Positions 28,887 through 39,275 of a DNA stretch of 64,000 bases are shown piece by piece. A program made the translations under genes and the position numbers. This DNA comes from Mycobacterium sp. UM_WGJ (GTDB lineage: Bacteria > Actinomycetota > Actinomycetes > Mycobacteriales > Mycobacteriaceae), in assembly GCF_000455125.1 (NCBI RefSeq), contig NZ_AUWR01000027.1:1-64000 (forward strand), given 5' to 3'. Position 1 is the stretch's first letter. Every line of letters starts with the position of its first letter. Under the pieces are notes generated by a model. The model saw nothing but the letters and a program-made list of their open reading frames with translations. It searched no databases and was not told the DNA's origin.

Positions 28887-30007
28887 CCGTCATCGCCGCC
28901 GGCGCCGCCGTGATCGACGGTGCGGTGCTTCGGCCCGGCTGGGTGTCGGTGGCCGAGGGGCGCATTGCCGATTGCGGGGCTGGGCCGGCCCCGATTCGGC
29001 CAGAATATGACTTCCGTGACTGCGTACTGGTTCCCGGCTTCGTCGACATGCATTCCCACGGTGGCGCCGGCGTCTCCTACGCTGACGATCCGGACCACGC
29101 GACGGCCCTGCACGCTGCGCACGGCACCACCGGCGGCCTGGCCAGCTTGGTGACCGCGTCGCCGGAAACCCTCCTGGCGCAGGTGCACACACTGGCTGCC
29201 GCGGCCCGGCGCGGCGTGGTGGACGGCATCCACCTAGAGGGGCCGTGGCTGAGCCGGCTGCACTGCGGTGCACACGACAGCGGTCAGCTGCGTGCGCCCT
29301 CTGATACCGAGGTCGAGGCGCTGCTGGTTGCCGGCGGTGGCACGATCCGAATGGTGACGCTGGCCCCCGAGCTGCCCGGTGCCATCGCGACCATCCGGCA
29401 CTTGGTGGATGCGGGAATCGTTGTGGCCGTGGGACATACCGACGCGAGCTACGAACTGACGCAGAAGGCGATCGATGCCGGGGCGAGGGTCGGCACCCAC
29501 CTGTTTAACGCGATGCGGGCATTGCATCATCGCCAGCCGGGGCCGGTCCCGGCGCTGCTGTCCGACCCCCGGGTGACCGTCGAGCTGATCGCCGACGGCG
29601 TGCACCTGCACCCGGGGGCGATCCGCCACGTGGTGGCCACCGCCGGCCCGGGCCGGGTCGCACTGGTCACCGATGCGATGGCCGCCGCCGGAGTCGGCGA
29701 CGGCGCGTTCCGTCTCGGCGGGCTCGACGTCGACGTCGCCGACGGGGTGGCCCGGCTGCGCGGTACGGCGACGATCGCCGGCAGCACCGCCACCATGGAC
29801 CGGTTGTTCGCGACCGCGGTACGACTGCTCGGGGCAGACGATGCGGCCCTGGCCGCCGCCGTGCGCATGACCTCGTCCACGCCGGCGCACGTCCTGGGAC
29901 TGCACCGGGCCGGTGTTCTGGCAGCCGGGCGTGACGCCGACCTGGTTGTGCTGGATCGAGATTGGCGGGTCGCGCGGGTCATGCGGCGCGGCGCCTGGCT
30001 CGGATAG
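28883..30007 (+). CDS. nagA: N-acetylglucosamine-6-phosphate deacetylase
   Basis: A 374-residue amidohydrolase-fold enzyme that turns GlcNAc-6-phosphate into GlcN-6-phosphate, used in cell-wall sugar recycling. Visible sites are the metal motif DMHSHGG, the EGPW segment, AVGHTDAS, GTHLFNAM and the catalytic Asp in ALVTDAMAAAG. It corresponds to Rv3332 and is coupled to sugI. Confidence 0.93.
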   Translation: MTVIAAGAAVIDGAVLRPGWVSVAEGRIADCGAGPAPIRPEYDFRDCVLVPGFVDMHSHGGAGVSYADDPDHATALHAAHGTTGGLASLVTASPETLLAQVHTLAAAARRGVVDGIHLEGPWLSRLHCGAHDSGQLRAPSDTEVEALLVAGGGTIRMVTLAPELPGAIATIRHLVDAGIVVAVGHTDASYELTQKAIDAGARVGTHLFNAMRALHHRQPGPVPALLSDPRVTVELIADGVHLHPGAIRHVVATAGPGRVALVTDAMAAAGVGDGAFRLGGLDVDVADGVARLRGTATIAGSTATMDRLFATAVRLLGADDAALAAAVRMTSSTPAHVLGLHRAGVLAAGRDADLVVLDRDWRVARVMRRGAWLG

Positions 30008-30016
30008 GCTGCAAAG

Positions 30017-30304
30017 ATGAGCGAACCGACCGTCACCCACGACAACGGGCAGTACAAGATCACCGTCGACGGCGAACAGGCCGGGTTCGCCGACTACATC
30101 GAACGTGGCGATCAGCGGATCTTCCACCACACCGTGATCGACAAGGCGTTCGGCGGGCGCGGCCTGGCCAGCACGCTGATCGGCGCCGCCCTGACCGACA
30201 CCCGTGCGGCCGGCAAACGCGTCGTACCGACCTGCTCGTTCGTCGAGGCCTACATCACCAAGCACCCGGAGTTCGCCGACCTCGTCGACCCGTCCGGCGA
30301 CTGA
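30017..30304 (+). CDS. Small YjdJ-type GNAT acetyltransferase-like protein
   Basis: A 95-residue single-domain GNAT fold of the YjdJ class. The acetyl-CoA loop reads DKAFGGRGLASTLI and the C-terminal part VVPTCSFVEAYITKHPEF is typical of the class. The target is unknown. It follows nagA by 9 bp and precedes the AhpD-like gene by 2 bp, so the three are probably one transcript. Confidence 0.85.
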   Translation: MSEPTVTHDNGQYKITVDGEQAGFADYIERGDQRIFHHTVIDKAFGGRGLASTLIGAALTDTRAAGKRVVPTCSFVEAYITKHPEFADLVDPSGD

Positions 30305-30306
30305 TC

Positions 30307-30762
30307 ATGACGCGGATCGCCGTCAACAAGCAGTCCGCCTCGGTCTACCGGGCCTACCTGGACGCCGCAGCAGAGGTGCGGGCACGTGCCGAAGACGCCG
30401 GATTGCCGCCAACAGTCCTGGAACTGGTGAACCTGCGGGTTTCCCAGATCAATGGGTGCGCGTTCTGCCTGAACATGCACAGCAAGGCGCTGCTGGCCAC
30501 CGGCGACACCGTGCAGCGGATCGCGGTGCTGCCGGCCTGGCGAGACACTCAGCTGTTCTCCGACACCGAACGGGCTGCCCTGGAGATCGCCGAGGCGGTC
30601 ACGTGGATCTCCGAGGCGCACCTGGACGACGACGAGTACACGTTGCTGCGCGAGCACCTCACCGACGATCAGGTCTCGCTGCTGATCTGGTCGGCCATCA
30701 CGATCAACTCGTTCAACCGGGTATCGATCATGAGCCGCTACCCGGTGCCGGCCGACACATAA
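30307..30762 (+). CDS. AhpD-family carboxymuconolactone decarboxylase-like protein
   Basis: A 151-residue AhpD-like helical protein with the full redox motif EXXXCXXCXXXH seen as QINGCAFCLNMHSK. The motif supports thiol-dependent peroxidase or disulfide-exchange activity. The start is ATG 30307, 2 bp after the GNAT stop. Confidence 0.88.
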   Translation: MTRIAVNKQSASVYRAYLDAAAEVRARAEDAGLPPTVLELVNLRVSQINGCAFCLNMHSKALLATGDTVQRIAVLPAWRDTQLFSDTERAALEIAEAVTWISEAHLDDDEYTLLREHLTDDQVSLLIWSAITINSFNRVSIMSRYPVPADT

Positions 30763-30780
30763 CTCTCCTAGGGTCGGGGC

Positions 30781-32717
<1,937 letters not shown>

Positions 32718-32746
32718 TCACGCCAGCGTCCGAGTGACCGCACCTG

Positions 32747-32770
32747 GTAACAGAGCGCTTGCTCTGTTAC
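32747..32770. promoter_or_regulatory. Perfect palindromic operator of the TetR gene
   Basis: GTAACAGAGC-gctt-GCTCTGTTAC is a perfect 10-bp inverted repeat with a 4-bp spacer, 10 bp before the TetR ATG and 44 bp before the divergent trpS. Size, symmetry and place fit an autoregulatory TetR operator. Confidence 0.8.
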
Positions 32771-32780
32771 GGTGACGGCC

Positions 32781-33446
32781 ATGCCCCGCCCGCGCGTGCA
32801 CGACCACGAGCAGGTGCTCGACGCCGTCGAGACGCTTGCCGCCCGGTCCGGCCCGGCCGCGGTGACCATTCGCGCGATCGGGGAGGCCACCGGCGCCTCC
32901 AACGGAGCGGTCTACCACGGGTTCGGCTCGCGGGCCGGGCTGGTTGCCGCCGCCTGGCTGCGGGCCGCCCGGCGCTTTCTGGCGGTGCAGGGCGACCTGG
33001 TGGACGCGGTCACCGACCCAGTCGAGGCCGTGGTTGCCGCCGCCGACGCTCCGGTGGCGTTCGCGCAGCGTCATCCCGACGCCTGCAAGCTACTGTTCGC
33101 GATCCAGCGCAACCAGATGCCCGACGACGACCTGTCTCCGGAACTGGCCGAGCAGCTCCGCGGCACCGATGCCGAGCTGGTCGGCCTACTCATTCGGCTT
33201 GCGGACGGCCTGTGGCACCGCCGCGACGCCGCCGCCGTCGACACCATCACCACCTGCGTCGTCGATCTACCCACCGCGATCGTGCTCAGCCGGAATCGGT
33301 TGGGCAGCGCACGCGCCCACGCCCACCTGCGCGCGGCGGTCCGCGCCGTGCTGTCGGTCGGGCCACCCCTGGCGGTTCAGCGAGGCTCGACGGAGGAGAG
33401 CCGAAGCTGGGACCGCCGCATGAATCAGAAAGGATCCACCCCATGA
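32781..33446 (+). CDS. TetR-family transcriptional regulator
   Basis: A 221-residue repressor. The N-terminal helix-turn-helix is VTIRAIGEATGASNGAVYHG at residues about 33-52; the rest is a helical ligand domain. I start at ATG 32781 (MPRPRVHDHE); GTG 32772 is possible. Its last codons lie inside a dispersed repeat (33371-33420), so the C-terminal tail STEESRSWDRR is repeat-derived. It is coupled to the enoyl-CoA-hydratase-like gene by ATGA and probably controls itself and that gene. Confidence 0.88.
   Translation: MPRPRVHDHEQVLDAVETLAARSGPAAVTIRAIGEATGASNGAVYHGFGSRAGLVAAAWLRAARRFLAVQGDLVDAVTDPVEAVVAAADAPVAFAQRHPDACKLLFAIQRNQMPDDDLSPELAEQLRGTDAELVGLLIRLADGLWHRRDAAAVDTITTCVVDLPTAIVLSRNRLGSARAHAHLRAAVRAVLSVGPPLAVQRGSTEESRSWDRRMNQKGSTP
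33371..33420. repeat. Dispersed repeat, copy A
   Basis: This stretch, with the shared core GAGAGCCGAAGCTGG and the ending ACCGCCGCA, is repeated with few changes at 59701-59748. Here it forms the end of the TetR coding region; there it follows a stop codon. The two copies are in the same orientation, 26 kb apart. Confidence 0.7.
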
Positions 33447-34105
33447 ACCTGACCTATGACGACACGATCGCCGTGCTGGACCTCGGCGCGGACGAGAACC
33501 GGTTCTCCCCCGACTTTCTCGACGAGATCAACGGGGTGCTCGACGACGTGCTGGCCGCCAACGCCGAGGGCAAGGCGCAGGGCCTGGTGACCACCGCGGG
33601 CGGCAAGTTCTACACCAACGGCTTGGACCTGGACTGGCTGATGGCCAACGGCGACCGCACCGACTGGTACGTCGGCCGGGTGCATGCACTGCTCGCGCGG
33701 GTGCTGACCTTGCCGATCCCCACCGCGGCGGCCGTCGTCGGCCACGCCTTCGGGGCCGGCGCGATGCTGGCACTGGCCCACGACTTCCGGGTGATGCGCG
33801 CCGACCGCGGCTTCTTCTGCCTGCCCGAGGTCGACATCCGGATTCCGTTCACGTCGGGGATGGCGGCGCTGATCCAGGCCAAGCTCACCCCGCAGGCCCA
33901 GGTGGCGTCGATGACCACCGGCCGCCGGTTCGGCGGGGTGGACGCCGCGACCTTCGGCATCGTGGACAGCACCGCCGCCGAGGGCGCGGTGACTCCGGCC
34001 GCGACCGAGTTTCTGCGGCCGCTGGCCGGCAAGGATTCGGGAACTCTGGGCGCGATCAAGGACACCATGTTCGGCCCGGCGGTGGCGGCGCTGACGACGG
34101 GCTGA
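33443..34105 (+). CDS. Enoyl-CoA hydratase/isomerase-family protein
   Basis: A 220-residue crotonase-fold protein. The oxyanion-hole segment GGKFYTNGLDLDWL and the second loop GHAFGAGAMLALAHDFRVM are visible; the Glu expected in the second catalytic segment is found near CLPEVDIRIPF. The chain is slightly short for the family, lacking part of the C-terminal helices. A role in fatty-acid or branched-acyl CoA breakdown is inferred. It is coupled to the TetR gene. Confidence 0.87.
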   Translation: MNLTYDDTIAVLDLGADENRFSPDFLDEINGVLDDVLAANAEGKAQGLVTTAGGKFYTNGLDLDWLMANGDRTDWYVGRVHALLARVLTLPIPTAAAVVGHAFGAGAMLALAHDFRVMRADRGFFCLPEVDIRIPFTSGMAALIQAKLTPQAQVASMTTGRRFGGVDAATFGIVDSTAAEGAVTPAATEFLRPLAGKDSGTLGAIKDTMFGPAVAALTTG

Positions 34106-34148
34106 TCCCACGAGTCCCACCCGTCACCGGAGTGCGGCGGCATGTCTA

Positions 34149-34241
34149 TTGCCCGCCTTTGAGCGACAATTCAGTCCGTGCACGCCAAACCCGCAACCGA
34201 CACGGCTGACTTAACGGGTGTTGTCGCGCAAAGGCGGGCAA
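34149..34241. repeat. Palindromic element, copy 2 (21-bp terminal inverted repeats)
   Basis: Arms 34149-34169 and 34221-34241 match at 20 of 21 positions as inverted copies and share the core GCCTTTGAGCGACAA with the element at 1869-1949. The 51-bp centre is different from that of copy 1. It lies between the enoyl-CoA-hydratase-like gene and the cob operon, where it could act as terminator. Confidence 0.75.
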
Positions 34242-34278
34242 CACTTCCATGGGCTCCCCCACGTGGCGGGTGTGACCG

Positions 34279-35121
34279 ATGAGGACGAGGGCCGACCGAT
34301 GCCCAGGCGTGCTACGCCCCTGGGTGGCCGACGACGGACTGCTGGTGCGGCTACGCCTGGTCGGGGGCCGGCTGCCAGCCGCCTCACTGGCCCGGCTGCT
34401 GCAGGTCAGCGCCGAGTTCGCCGACGGTTCGGTCTACCTGACCAAGCGGGCCAATCTGCAGCTGCGCGGGTTGGCCGACCACGCCGGTGCGCTGGCCCCC
34501 GACGCGGTGGCCGCCGTGGAGTCGACCGGGCTGTTGCCGTCGCCCAGTCACGAGCTGGTCCGCAACATCCTGGTCTCGCCGCAGACCGGCCATGCCGGCG
34601 GGCGGGCGGACCTGCGCCCGGTGGCGACTGGGCTGGACGCGCTGCTGTGTGCCGATCCGCGACTCGCCCGGCTGCCCGGTCGCTTCCTGTTCGTGCTCGA
34701 TGACGGCCGCGGCGACCTGATCGATCGGCAAAGCGACGCGGGCCTGGTGGCGCTCAGTGCCACCGAGGCCCAGCTGCGAGTCGGTGACGACTGGGGTGCG
34801 GTGATCGGTCTCGACGACGCCGCCGCCCGGCTCGCCGAGCTGGCGGCGGCATTCCAGGAAGCGCGCGGCGAGCAGCCGGACGCGCCGTGGCATGTCCGCG
34901 AACTCGGTCGGCCGCTGCAACCCGCCCTCGCCGCCGACCCGCGCGTCCCGGCCCCGTCGGGTCCGTTACCGTTTGGCAGCGTGCTCGGCGGCACCCACGT
35001 GCACGTCCCCGACGGCGTGCTCACGCCGGACCAGGGGCGATCGCTGGCAGAGCACATCGAGCTCGTGGTGACGCCGTGGCAGGGTGTCTTCATCCCCCAA
35101 GCCCAGGAGGCGAACCCGTGA
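34279..35121 (+). CDS. cobG: Precorrin-3B synthase CobG, apparently C-terminally truncated
   Basis: CobG is a siroheme/[4Fe-4S] monooxygenase-like enzyme that converts precorrin-2's methylated product precorrin-3A to precorrin-3B in the aerobic B12 pathway. The N-terminal sulfite-reductase-like half is clear (CPGVLRPWVADDGLLVRLRL, TKRANLQLRGL, HELVRNILVSPQTG, GRFLFVLDDGRGD), and the chain reaches the ITPWRS-like element as VVTPWQGVF. It then stops at 280 residues. CobG of M. tuberculosis is about 363 residues, and the missing end is where the Cys cluster for the Fe-S/siroheme centre lies. cobH begins at once with a GTGA overlap, so this is a deletion rather than a frameshift. Activity is doubtful. 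Confidence 0.82.
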   Translation: MRTRADRCPGVLRPWVADDGLLVRLRLVGGRLPAASLARLLQVSAEFADGSVYLTKRANLQLRGLADHAGALAPDAVAAVESTGLLPSPSHELVRNILVSPQTGHAGGRADLRPVATGLDALLCADPRLARLPGRFLFVLDDGRGDLIDRQSDAGLVALSATEAQLRVGDDWGAVIGLDDAAARLAELAAAFQEARGEQPDAPWHVRELGRPLQPALAADPRVPAPSGPLPFGSVLGGTHVHVPDGVLTPDQGRSLAEHIELVVTPWQGVFIPQAQEANP

Positions 35122-35783
35122 GCAGGCCCATGCGCCCGTCTCGGCATTACGACTACATTGCCGACGGTCCGGCCATCTACGTCGAATCGTTCGCGACGAT
35201 CCGCCGCGAGTCCGACCTGTCCCACATCCCGGCGGCCGCCGAGCGGCTCGCGGTGCGCATGATCCACGGCGCCGGGCAGACCGACGTCGCCAAGGACTTG
35301 CTGATCCACCCGGACGCGGTGCCGGCCGGGCGGGCCGCACTCGACGGCGGCGCGCCGATCCTCTGCGATGCCCGGATGGTGGCGGTCGGCGTGACCGCCG
35401 GGCGGCTGCCCGCCGGCAACGAGGTGCGCTGTTACCTGCGCGACGAGCGGGTCCCGGATCTGGCGAAGGAATGGGGAACCACCCGTTCGGCGGCGGCCGT
35501 CTCGTTGTGGGAACCCGAGCTGGCCGGCGCCGTCGTGGCGATCGGCAACGCGCCGACCGCACTGTTCCACCTGCTGGAGACGATCATCGACGGCGGGCCG
35601 CGCCCGGCGGTGATCGTCGGTTGCCCGGTGGGGTTCATCGGCGCCGCGGAGTCCAAGGAGGCGTTGGCCACGCTGCACCGCGACCACGGCATCGACATCC
35701 CGTTCGTGACGGTGCGCGGCCGGCGCGGCGGGTCGGCAATCACCTCGTCGGCGTTGAACGCACTCGCCTCGGATGCCGAATGA
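35118..35783 (+). CDS. cobH: Precorrin-8X methylmutase
   Basis: The 221-residue enzyme moves a methyl from C-11 to C-12, giving hydrogenobyrinate. Conserved segments are IHGAGQTDVAKDL (catalytic His region), CDARMVAVGVT, GNAPTALFHLLE, VGCPVGFIGAAESKEAL and RGRRGGSAI. GTG 35118 lies behind AGGAGG and overlaps the cobG stop; its stop overlaps cobIJ as ATGA. Confidence 0.94.
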   Translation: MSRPMRPSRHYDYIADGPAIYVESFATIRRESDLSHIPAAAERLAVRMIHGAGQTDVAKDLLIHPDAVPAGRAALDGGAPILCDARMVAVGVTAGRLPAGNEVRCYLRDERVPDLAKEWGTTRSAAAVSLWEPELAGAVVAIGNAPTALFHLLETIIDGGPRPAVIVGCPVGFIGAAESKEALATLHRDHGIDIPFVTVRGRRGGSAITSSALNALASDAE

Positions 35784-37300
35784 CCGGCAAGTTCTACGGG
35801 GTGGGCCTAGGACCCGGTGACCCTGAGCTGATCACCCGCAAAGCGGCCCGGATCATCGCCGATGCCGACGTGGTGGCCTACCACGCCGGGGTCAACAAGT
35901 CGTCGTATGCGCGCACCATCGCCGCCGACCTGATCCGGCCCGAAGTCCGCGAGGAAGAGCTGCGCTACCCGGTCACCACCGGCGTTACCGATCACCCCGG
36001 CGGCTACGCCGGAGCGCTCGCCGACTTCTACGAAGCGTCGGCATCGAGGCTGGCCGCCCACCTGGATGCCGGTCGCACGGTGGCGCTGCTGACCGAGGGC
36101 GATCCGCTGTTCTACGGCTCGTTCATGTACATGCACGACCGGCTGGCGATGCGCTTCGACACCGAGATCATCCCCGGTGTGCCGGCGTTCAGCGCCGCTA
36201 CCGCCGCGCTCGGGATGCCGCTGGTGCGCCAGACCGACGTGCTGACCGTGCTGCCGGGAACGCTGCCGGAGCACGAACTGGCGATGCGACTGGCCGACAC
36301 CGACGGCGCCATCATCATGAAGCTGGGCCGCACCTTCCCGGCCGTGCGCCGCGCCCTGGTAGCGGCGGGCCGCCTCGAGCACGCCTACTACGTCGAGCGG
36401 GCCAGCCATCCGCAACAGCGCTGGCTGCGGGTCGCCGATGTCGAGGAGGCGAGCGTCCCCTACCTGTCGCTGATCGTGGTGGACGGGGACTCCCGCAACG
36501 GGCAGCGCTCACGGACGTCGACGGCCCCGGCGCCGGCGGTCGTTGAGCCGGTGCGCGCCGCAGCCGAGCTGCTGGTGATCGGGCTGGGACCGGGACCCGA
36601 GGGCTGGCTCACCCGCGAGGCCACCGAAGCGCTGGCCACCGTCGACCACGTGGTGGGCTACGGCCCCTACGTCGCGCGGGTTCCGCAGCGCGAGGGCTTG
36701 CAGCGGCACACCTCCGGCAACACCGTGGAGCTCGACCGGGCTCGGTTCGCGCTGGATCTGGCCGCCCGCGGCGAGAAGGTGGCGGTGGTCTCCGGCGGAG
36801 ATGCCGGGGTTTTCGGGATGGCATCGGCGGTGTTCGAGGCGGCCTCGGAAACCGGTACGGATGTTCAGTATCAACACGTTTCGGTGCGGGTGCTGCCCGG
36901 AGTGTCGGCGGTGCAGGCGGTGGCCGCGGCGGCCGGCGCCCCGATCGGTGCCGACTTCGCGGTGCTGAGCCTGTCGGATCGGCTCAAGCCCTGGGCGGTG
37001 ATCGAGTCGCGGCTGCGGGCGATCGCCGAAGCCGACCTGGTGCTGGCGATCTACAACCCGGCGTCACGTGCCCGGCCCGACCAGATCGCGATCGCACGCA
37101 AAGTGCTACTGGAACACCGGGATGCGCACACGGTGGTGGTCATCGGTCGCGACATCGGCCGGGCGACAGAGGAGCTCAGCGTGACCACCCTGGGCGAGCT
37201 GGACACCGACACCATCGATATGAAATGTCTTGTCCTAGTAGGGGCCTCGTCGACGCGGGTGACGGCGGGGCGGGTATGGACGCCGCGATGGGTGCGTTAG
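35780..37300 (+). CDS. cobIJ: Fused precorrin-2 C20- and precorrin-3B C17-methyltransferase
   Basis: A 506-residue fusion of two SAM-dependent tetrapyrrole methylases. CobI occupies about residues 1-240 (FYGVGLGPGDPELITRKA, EGDPLFYGSFMYMHDR, IIPGVPAFSAA) and CobJ about 255-506 (LVIGLGPGPEGWLTREA, VSGGDAGVFGMASAVFE, RVLPGVSAVQAVAAAAG, YNPASRARPDQIA). The fusion is the normal mycobacterial form (Rv2066). It is the third gene of the cobG-H-IJ-M operon. Confidence 0.95.
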   Translation: MTGKFYGVGLGPGDPELITRKAARIIADADVVAYHAGVNKSSYARTIAADLIRPEVREEELRYPVTTGVTDHPGGYAGALADFYEASASRLAAHLDAGRTVALLTEGDPLFYGSFMYMHDRLAMRFDTEIIPGVPAFSAATAALGMPLVRQTDVLTVLPGTLPEHELAMRLADTDGAIIMKLGRTFPAVRRALVAAGRLEHAYYVERASHPQQRWLRVADVEEASVPYLSLIVVDGDSRNGQRSRTSTAPAPAVVEPVRAAAELLVIGLGPGPEGWLTREATEALATVDHVVGYGPYVARVPQREGLQRHTSGNTVELDRARFALDLAARGEKVAVVSGGDAGVFGMASAVFEAASETGTDVQYQHVSVRVLPGVSAVQAVAAAAGAPIGADFAVLSLSDRLKPWAVIESRLRAIAEADLVLAIYNPASRARPDQIAIARKVLLEHRDAHTVVVIGRDIGRATEELSVTTLGELDTDTIDMKCLVLVGASSTRVTAGRVWTPRWVR

Positions 37301-38058
37301 CGGTCCAGTTCGTCGGGGCCGGCCCGGGCGCGGCGGATCTGCTGACGGTGCGGGCGGCACGGCTGCTGGCCGACGCCGACGTGGTGCTCTACCCCGGCAG
37401 CTATCTGGACCCGCAGGTACTCGCGCACTGCTCGCGGGCGGCCGACCTTGTCGATACCGCCGATCTGGATCTGGATGCGATCACCGACCGACTGGTCACC
37501 GCGCATCGGGCGGGTCGCGCGGTGGTACGGCTGGTGTCCGGGGATCCGTCGCTGTACAGCGCGGTCTTCGAGCAGACCCGCCGTCTCGATGCCGCCAGAG
37601 TGCCGTGGGAGGTGACGCCCGGAGTGCCGGCGTACGCGGCGGCCGCAGCGGTGCTCGGCAGAGAGCTCACGGTGCCGCTGGTGACGCAGTCGGTGGTGTT
37701 GACCCGTACGCAAGTCGCCTCCACCGCCATGCCGCAACGCGAAACGCTCTCCGCCTTCGCCGCCACGCAAGCGACGCTGGTGTTGCATCTGGCGATCACC
37801 CGCGTCCGAGCGCTGATGGCCGAACTGGCGCCCGAGTACGGCGGCCAATGCCCCGTCGCAGTGGTCTATCGCGCGACACAGCCCGAGGAACTGGTGCTGC
37901 GCGGAACGATCACCGACATCGCCGACGCGGTCGAAGAGGCCGGGTTGCGGTCAGCCGCGGTCATCCTGGTCGGCCGGGCGGTAGCCGACCTGCCCGATCC
38001 GTGCGGCGGGGAGAGCCATCTCTATGACCCGGCACGCGACCGCTCAGGGCCGGACTAG
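37276..38058 (+). CDS. cobM: Precorrin-4 C11-methyltransferase
   Basis: A 260-residue SAM-dependent methylase that gives precorrin-5. Conserved parts are VQFVGAGPGAADLLTVRAARLL, SGDPSLYSAVFEQ, VTPGVPAYAAAAAVLGRELT and the Arg/Pro-rich YRATQPEE. I start at ATG 37276 behind GGGGCGGG; ATG 37288 lacks a site. The start overlaps the cobIJ end by 25 bp, and the end overlaps convergent cobL by 15 bp. Confidence 0.93.
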   Translation: MDAAMGALAVQFVGAGPGAADLLTVRAARLLADADVVLYPGSYLDPQVLAHCSRAADLVDTADLDLDAITDRLVTAHRAGRAVVRLVSGDPSLYSAVFEQTRRLDAARVPWEVTPGVPAYAAAAAVLGRELTVPLVTQSVVLTRTQVASTAMPQRETLSAFAATQATLVLHLAITRVRALMAELAPEYGGQCPVAVVYRATQPEELVLRGTITDIADAVEEAGLRSAAVILVGRAVADLPDPCGGESHLYDPARDRSGPD

Positions 38059-39261
38059 CGCCCACTGGGTGATCGCCCGGCCCGGTGTCCAGCCGGTGAA
38101 GGAGCCCAGCGGTGCGGCGTGCTCGACCTGGATGCGGGTCAGCTCGCCGCCATGTTCGCGGTAGGCCGCCGCCAGCAGCGCCTCGGCCTGCAGCGTGACC
38201 CCGTGGGCGACCACCCGGCCGCCCGGCGCCAGCGCTGCCAGACAGGCCGCCAGCACCCCGTCCCGGCTCAGCCCGCCGCCGATGAACACCGCATCCGGGC
38301 CGGGCAGGTCCGCCAGCACCTGCGGTGCCGCGCCTTGGACCACCTGCAACCCGGGCACACCGAGGTTCCGAGCATTATCCGAGATACGTTGCACCCTAAC
38401 GTCGTTCACCTCGACCGCGATAGCACGACAACTCGGATGCGAACGCATCCATTCGATGCCCACTGAACCGGCACCCGCACCGATGTCCCACAACAGCTGC
38501 CCGGGGACCGGGGCCAGTCGCGCCAACGCGGCGGCCCGTAGGTCACGTTTGGTGAGCTGCCCGTCATGGCGGTAGGCATCATCGGGCAGACCGGGCGCCC
38601 AGCCGGACATCAATGGACCGACCAGTTCCAGGGCGACGATATTGAGCCGCGGGGACGAACCGGTGAAGGTGGCGGCGGTGGTCTCCAACCTGGTTTCAGC
38701 CGCTGCGCCGAGGTCGCCGAGCACCACCATCCGGCTCGCTCCGTAGCCGCGCTCGGTCAGCAAGGCGGCCAGCTGCCCCGGGGTGGTCTCATCGGATGAC
38801 AGCACCAGCACCCGCCGGCCAGGCGCCAGCTCCCGCAGCACCGCGTGCACGTCACGGCCGACCACGCTGACCACCGCGGTGGACTCCGCGGGCCAGCCCA
38901 GCCGGGCCCGGGCCAGCGTGACCGACGAAACCGCCGGCAGCACCCTCACCTGATCGGCACCGAACAGTCCGATCAGCGTGGTGCCGATACCGCTGAACAG
39001 CGGATCACCCGACGCCAGCGCCACGGTCCGCAGTCCCGCCAGCTCCTCGAACAGCGCGGGCAGCCCGGCGTGCAGCGGAGACGGCCACCGGTGCCGCTGC
39101 TGACCTTCGATCTGCGGTAACAGGTCCAGTTGACGCGGTGCGCCGATCACGGCGTCGGCCGCCAGCACCATGTCTCGGGCCGAGTCACCCAACCCGGTCC
39201 AGCCGTCGGCGCCGATGCCCACTACGGCGATGCGTTCGGCAGGGCTGGGCTGAGCTGGCAC
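38044..39261 (-). CDS. cobL: Precorrin-6Y C5,15-methyltransferase (decarboxylating)
   Basis: A 405-residue two-domain enzyme: an N-terminal CbiE-type methylase (residues about 10-200; VVGIGADGWTGL, ASGDPLFSGIG) and a C-terminal CbiT-type methylase/decarboxylase (about 225-400; LLWDIGAGAGSVGIEWMR, AVFIGGGLSRDG). It carries out two methylations and removes the C-12 acetate carboxyl. Start is GTG 39261, only 14 bp after the dienelactone-hydrolase-like gene, so the two share a leftward transcript, apart from the other cob genes. Confidence 0.92.
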   Translation of the reverse strand: MPAQPSPAERIAVVGIGADGWTGLGDSARDMVLAADAVIGAPRQLDLLPQIEGQQRHRWPSPLHAGLPALFEELAGLRTVALASGDPLFSGIGTTLIGLFGADQVRVLPAVSSVTLARARLGWPAESTAVVSVVGRDVHAVLRELAPGRRVLVLSSDETTPGQLAALLTERGYGASRMVVLGDLGAAAETRLETTAATFTGSSPRLNIVALELVGPLMSGWAPGLPDDAYRHDGQLTKRDLRAAALARLAPVPGQLLWDIGAGAGSVGIEWMRSHPSCRAIAVEVNDVRVQRISDNARNLGVPGLQVVQGAAPQVLADLPGPDAVFIGGGLSRDGVLAACLAALAPGGRVVAHGVTLQAEALLAAAYREHGGELTRIQVEHAAPLGSFTGWTPGRAITQWALVRP

Positions 39262-39275
39262 AGCGGCGATGGTAG

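Noticed and set aside
34242-34278. A B12 riboswitch before cobG-cobH-cobIJ-cobM
   Set aside because: The gap has no B12 core or closing elements; only the palindromic repeat lies upstream.
35000-35200. A frameshift hiding the missing end of cobG
   Set aside because: cobH begins immediately with a good ribosome site and the other two frames there show no Cys cluster, so a deletion fits better.
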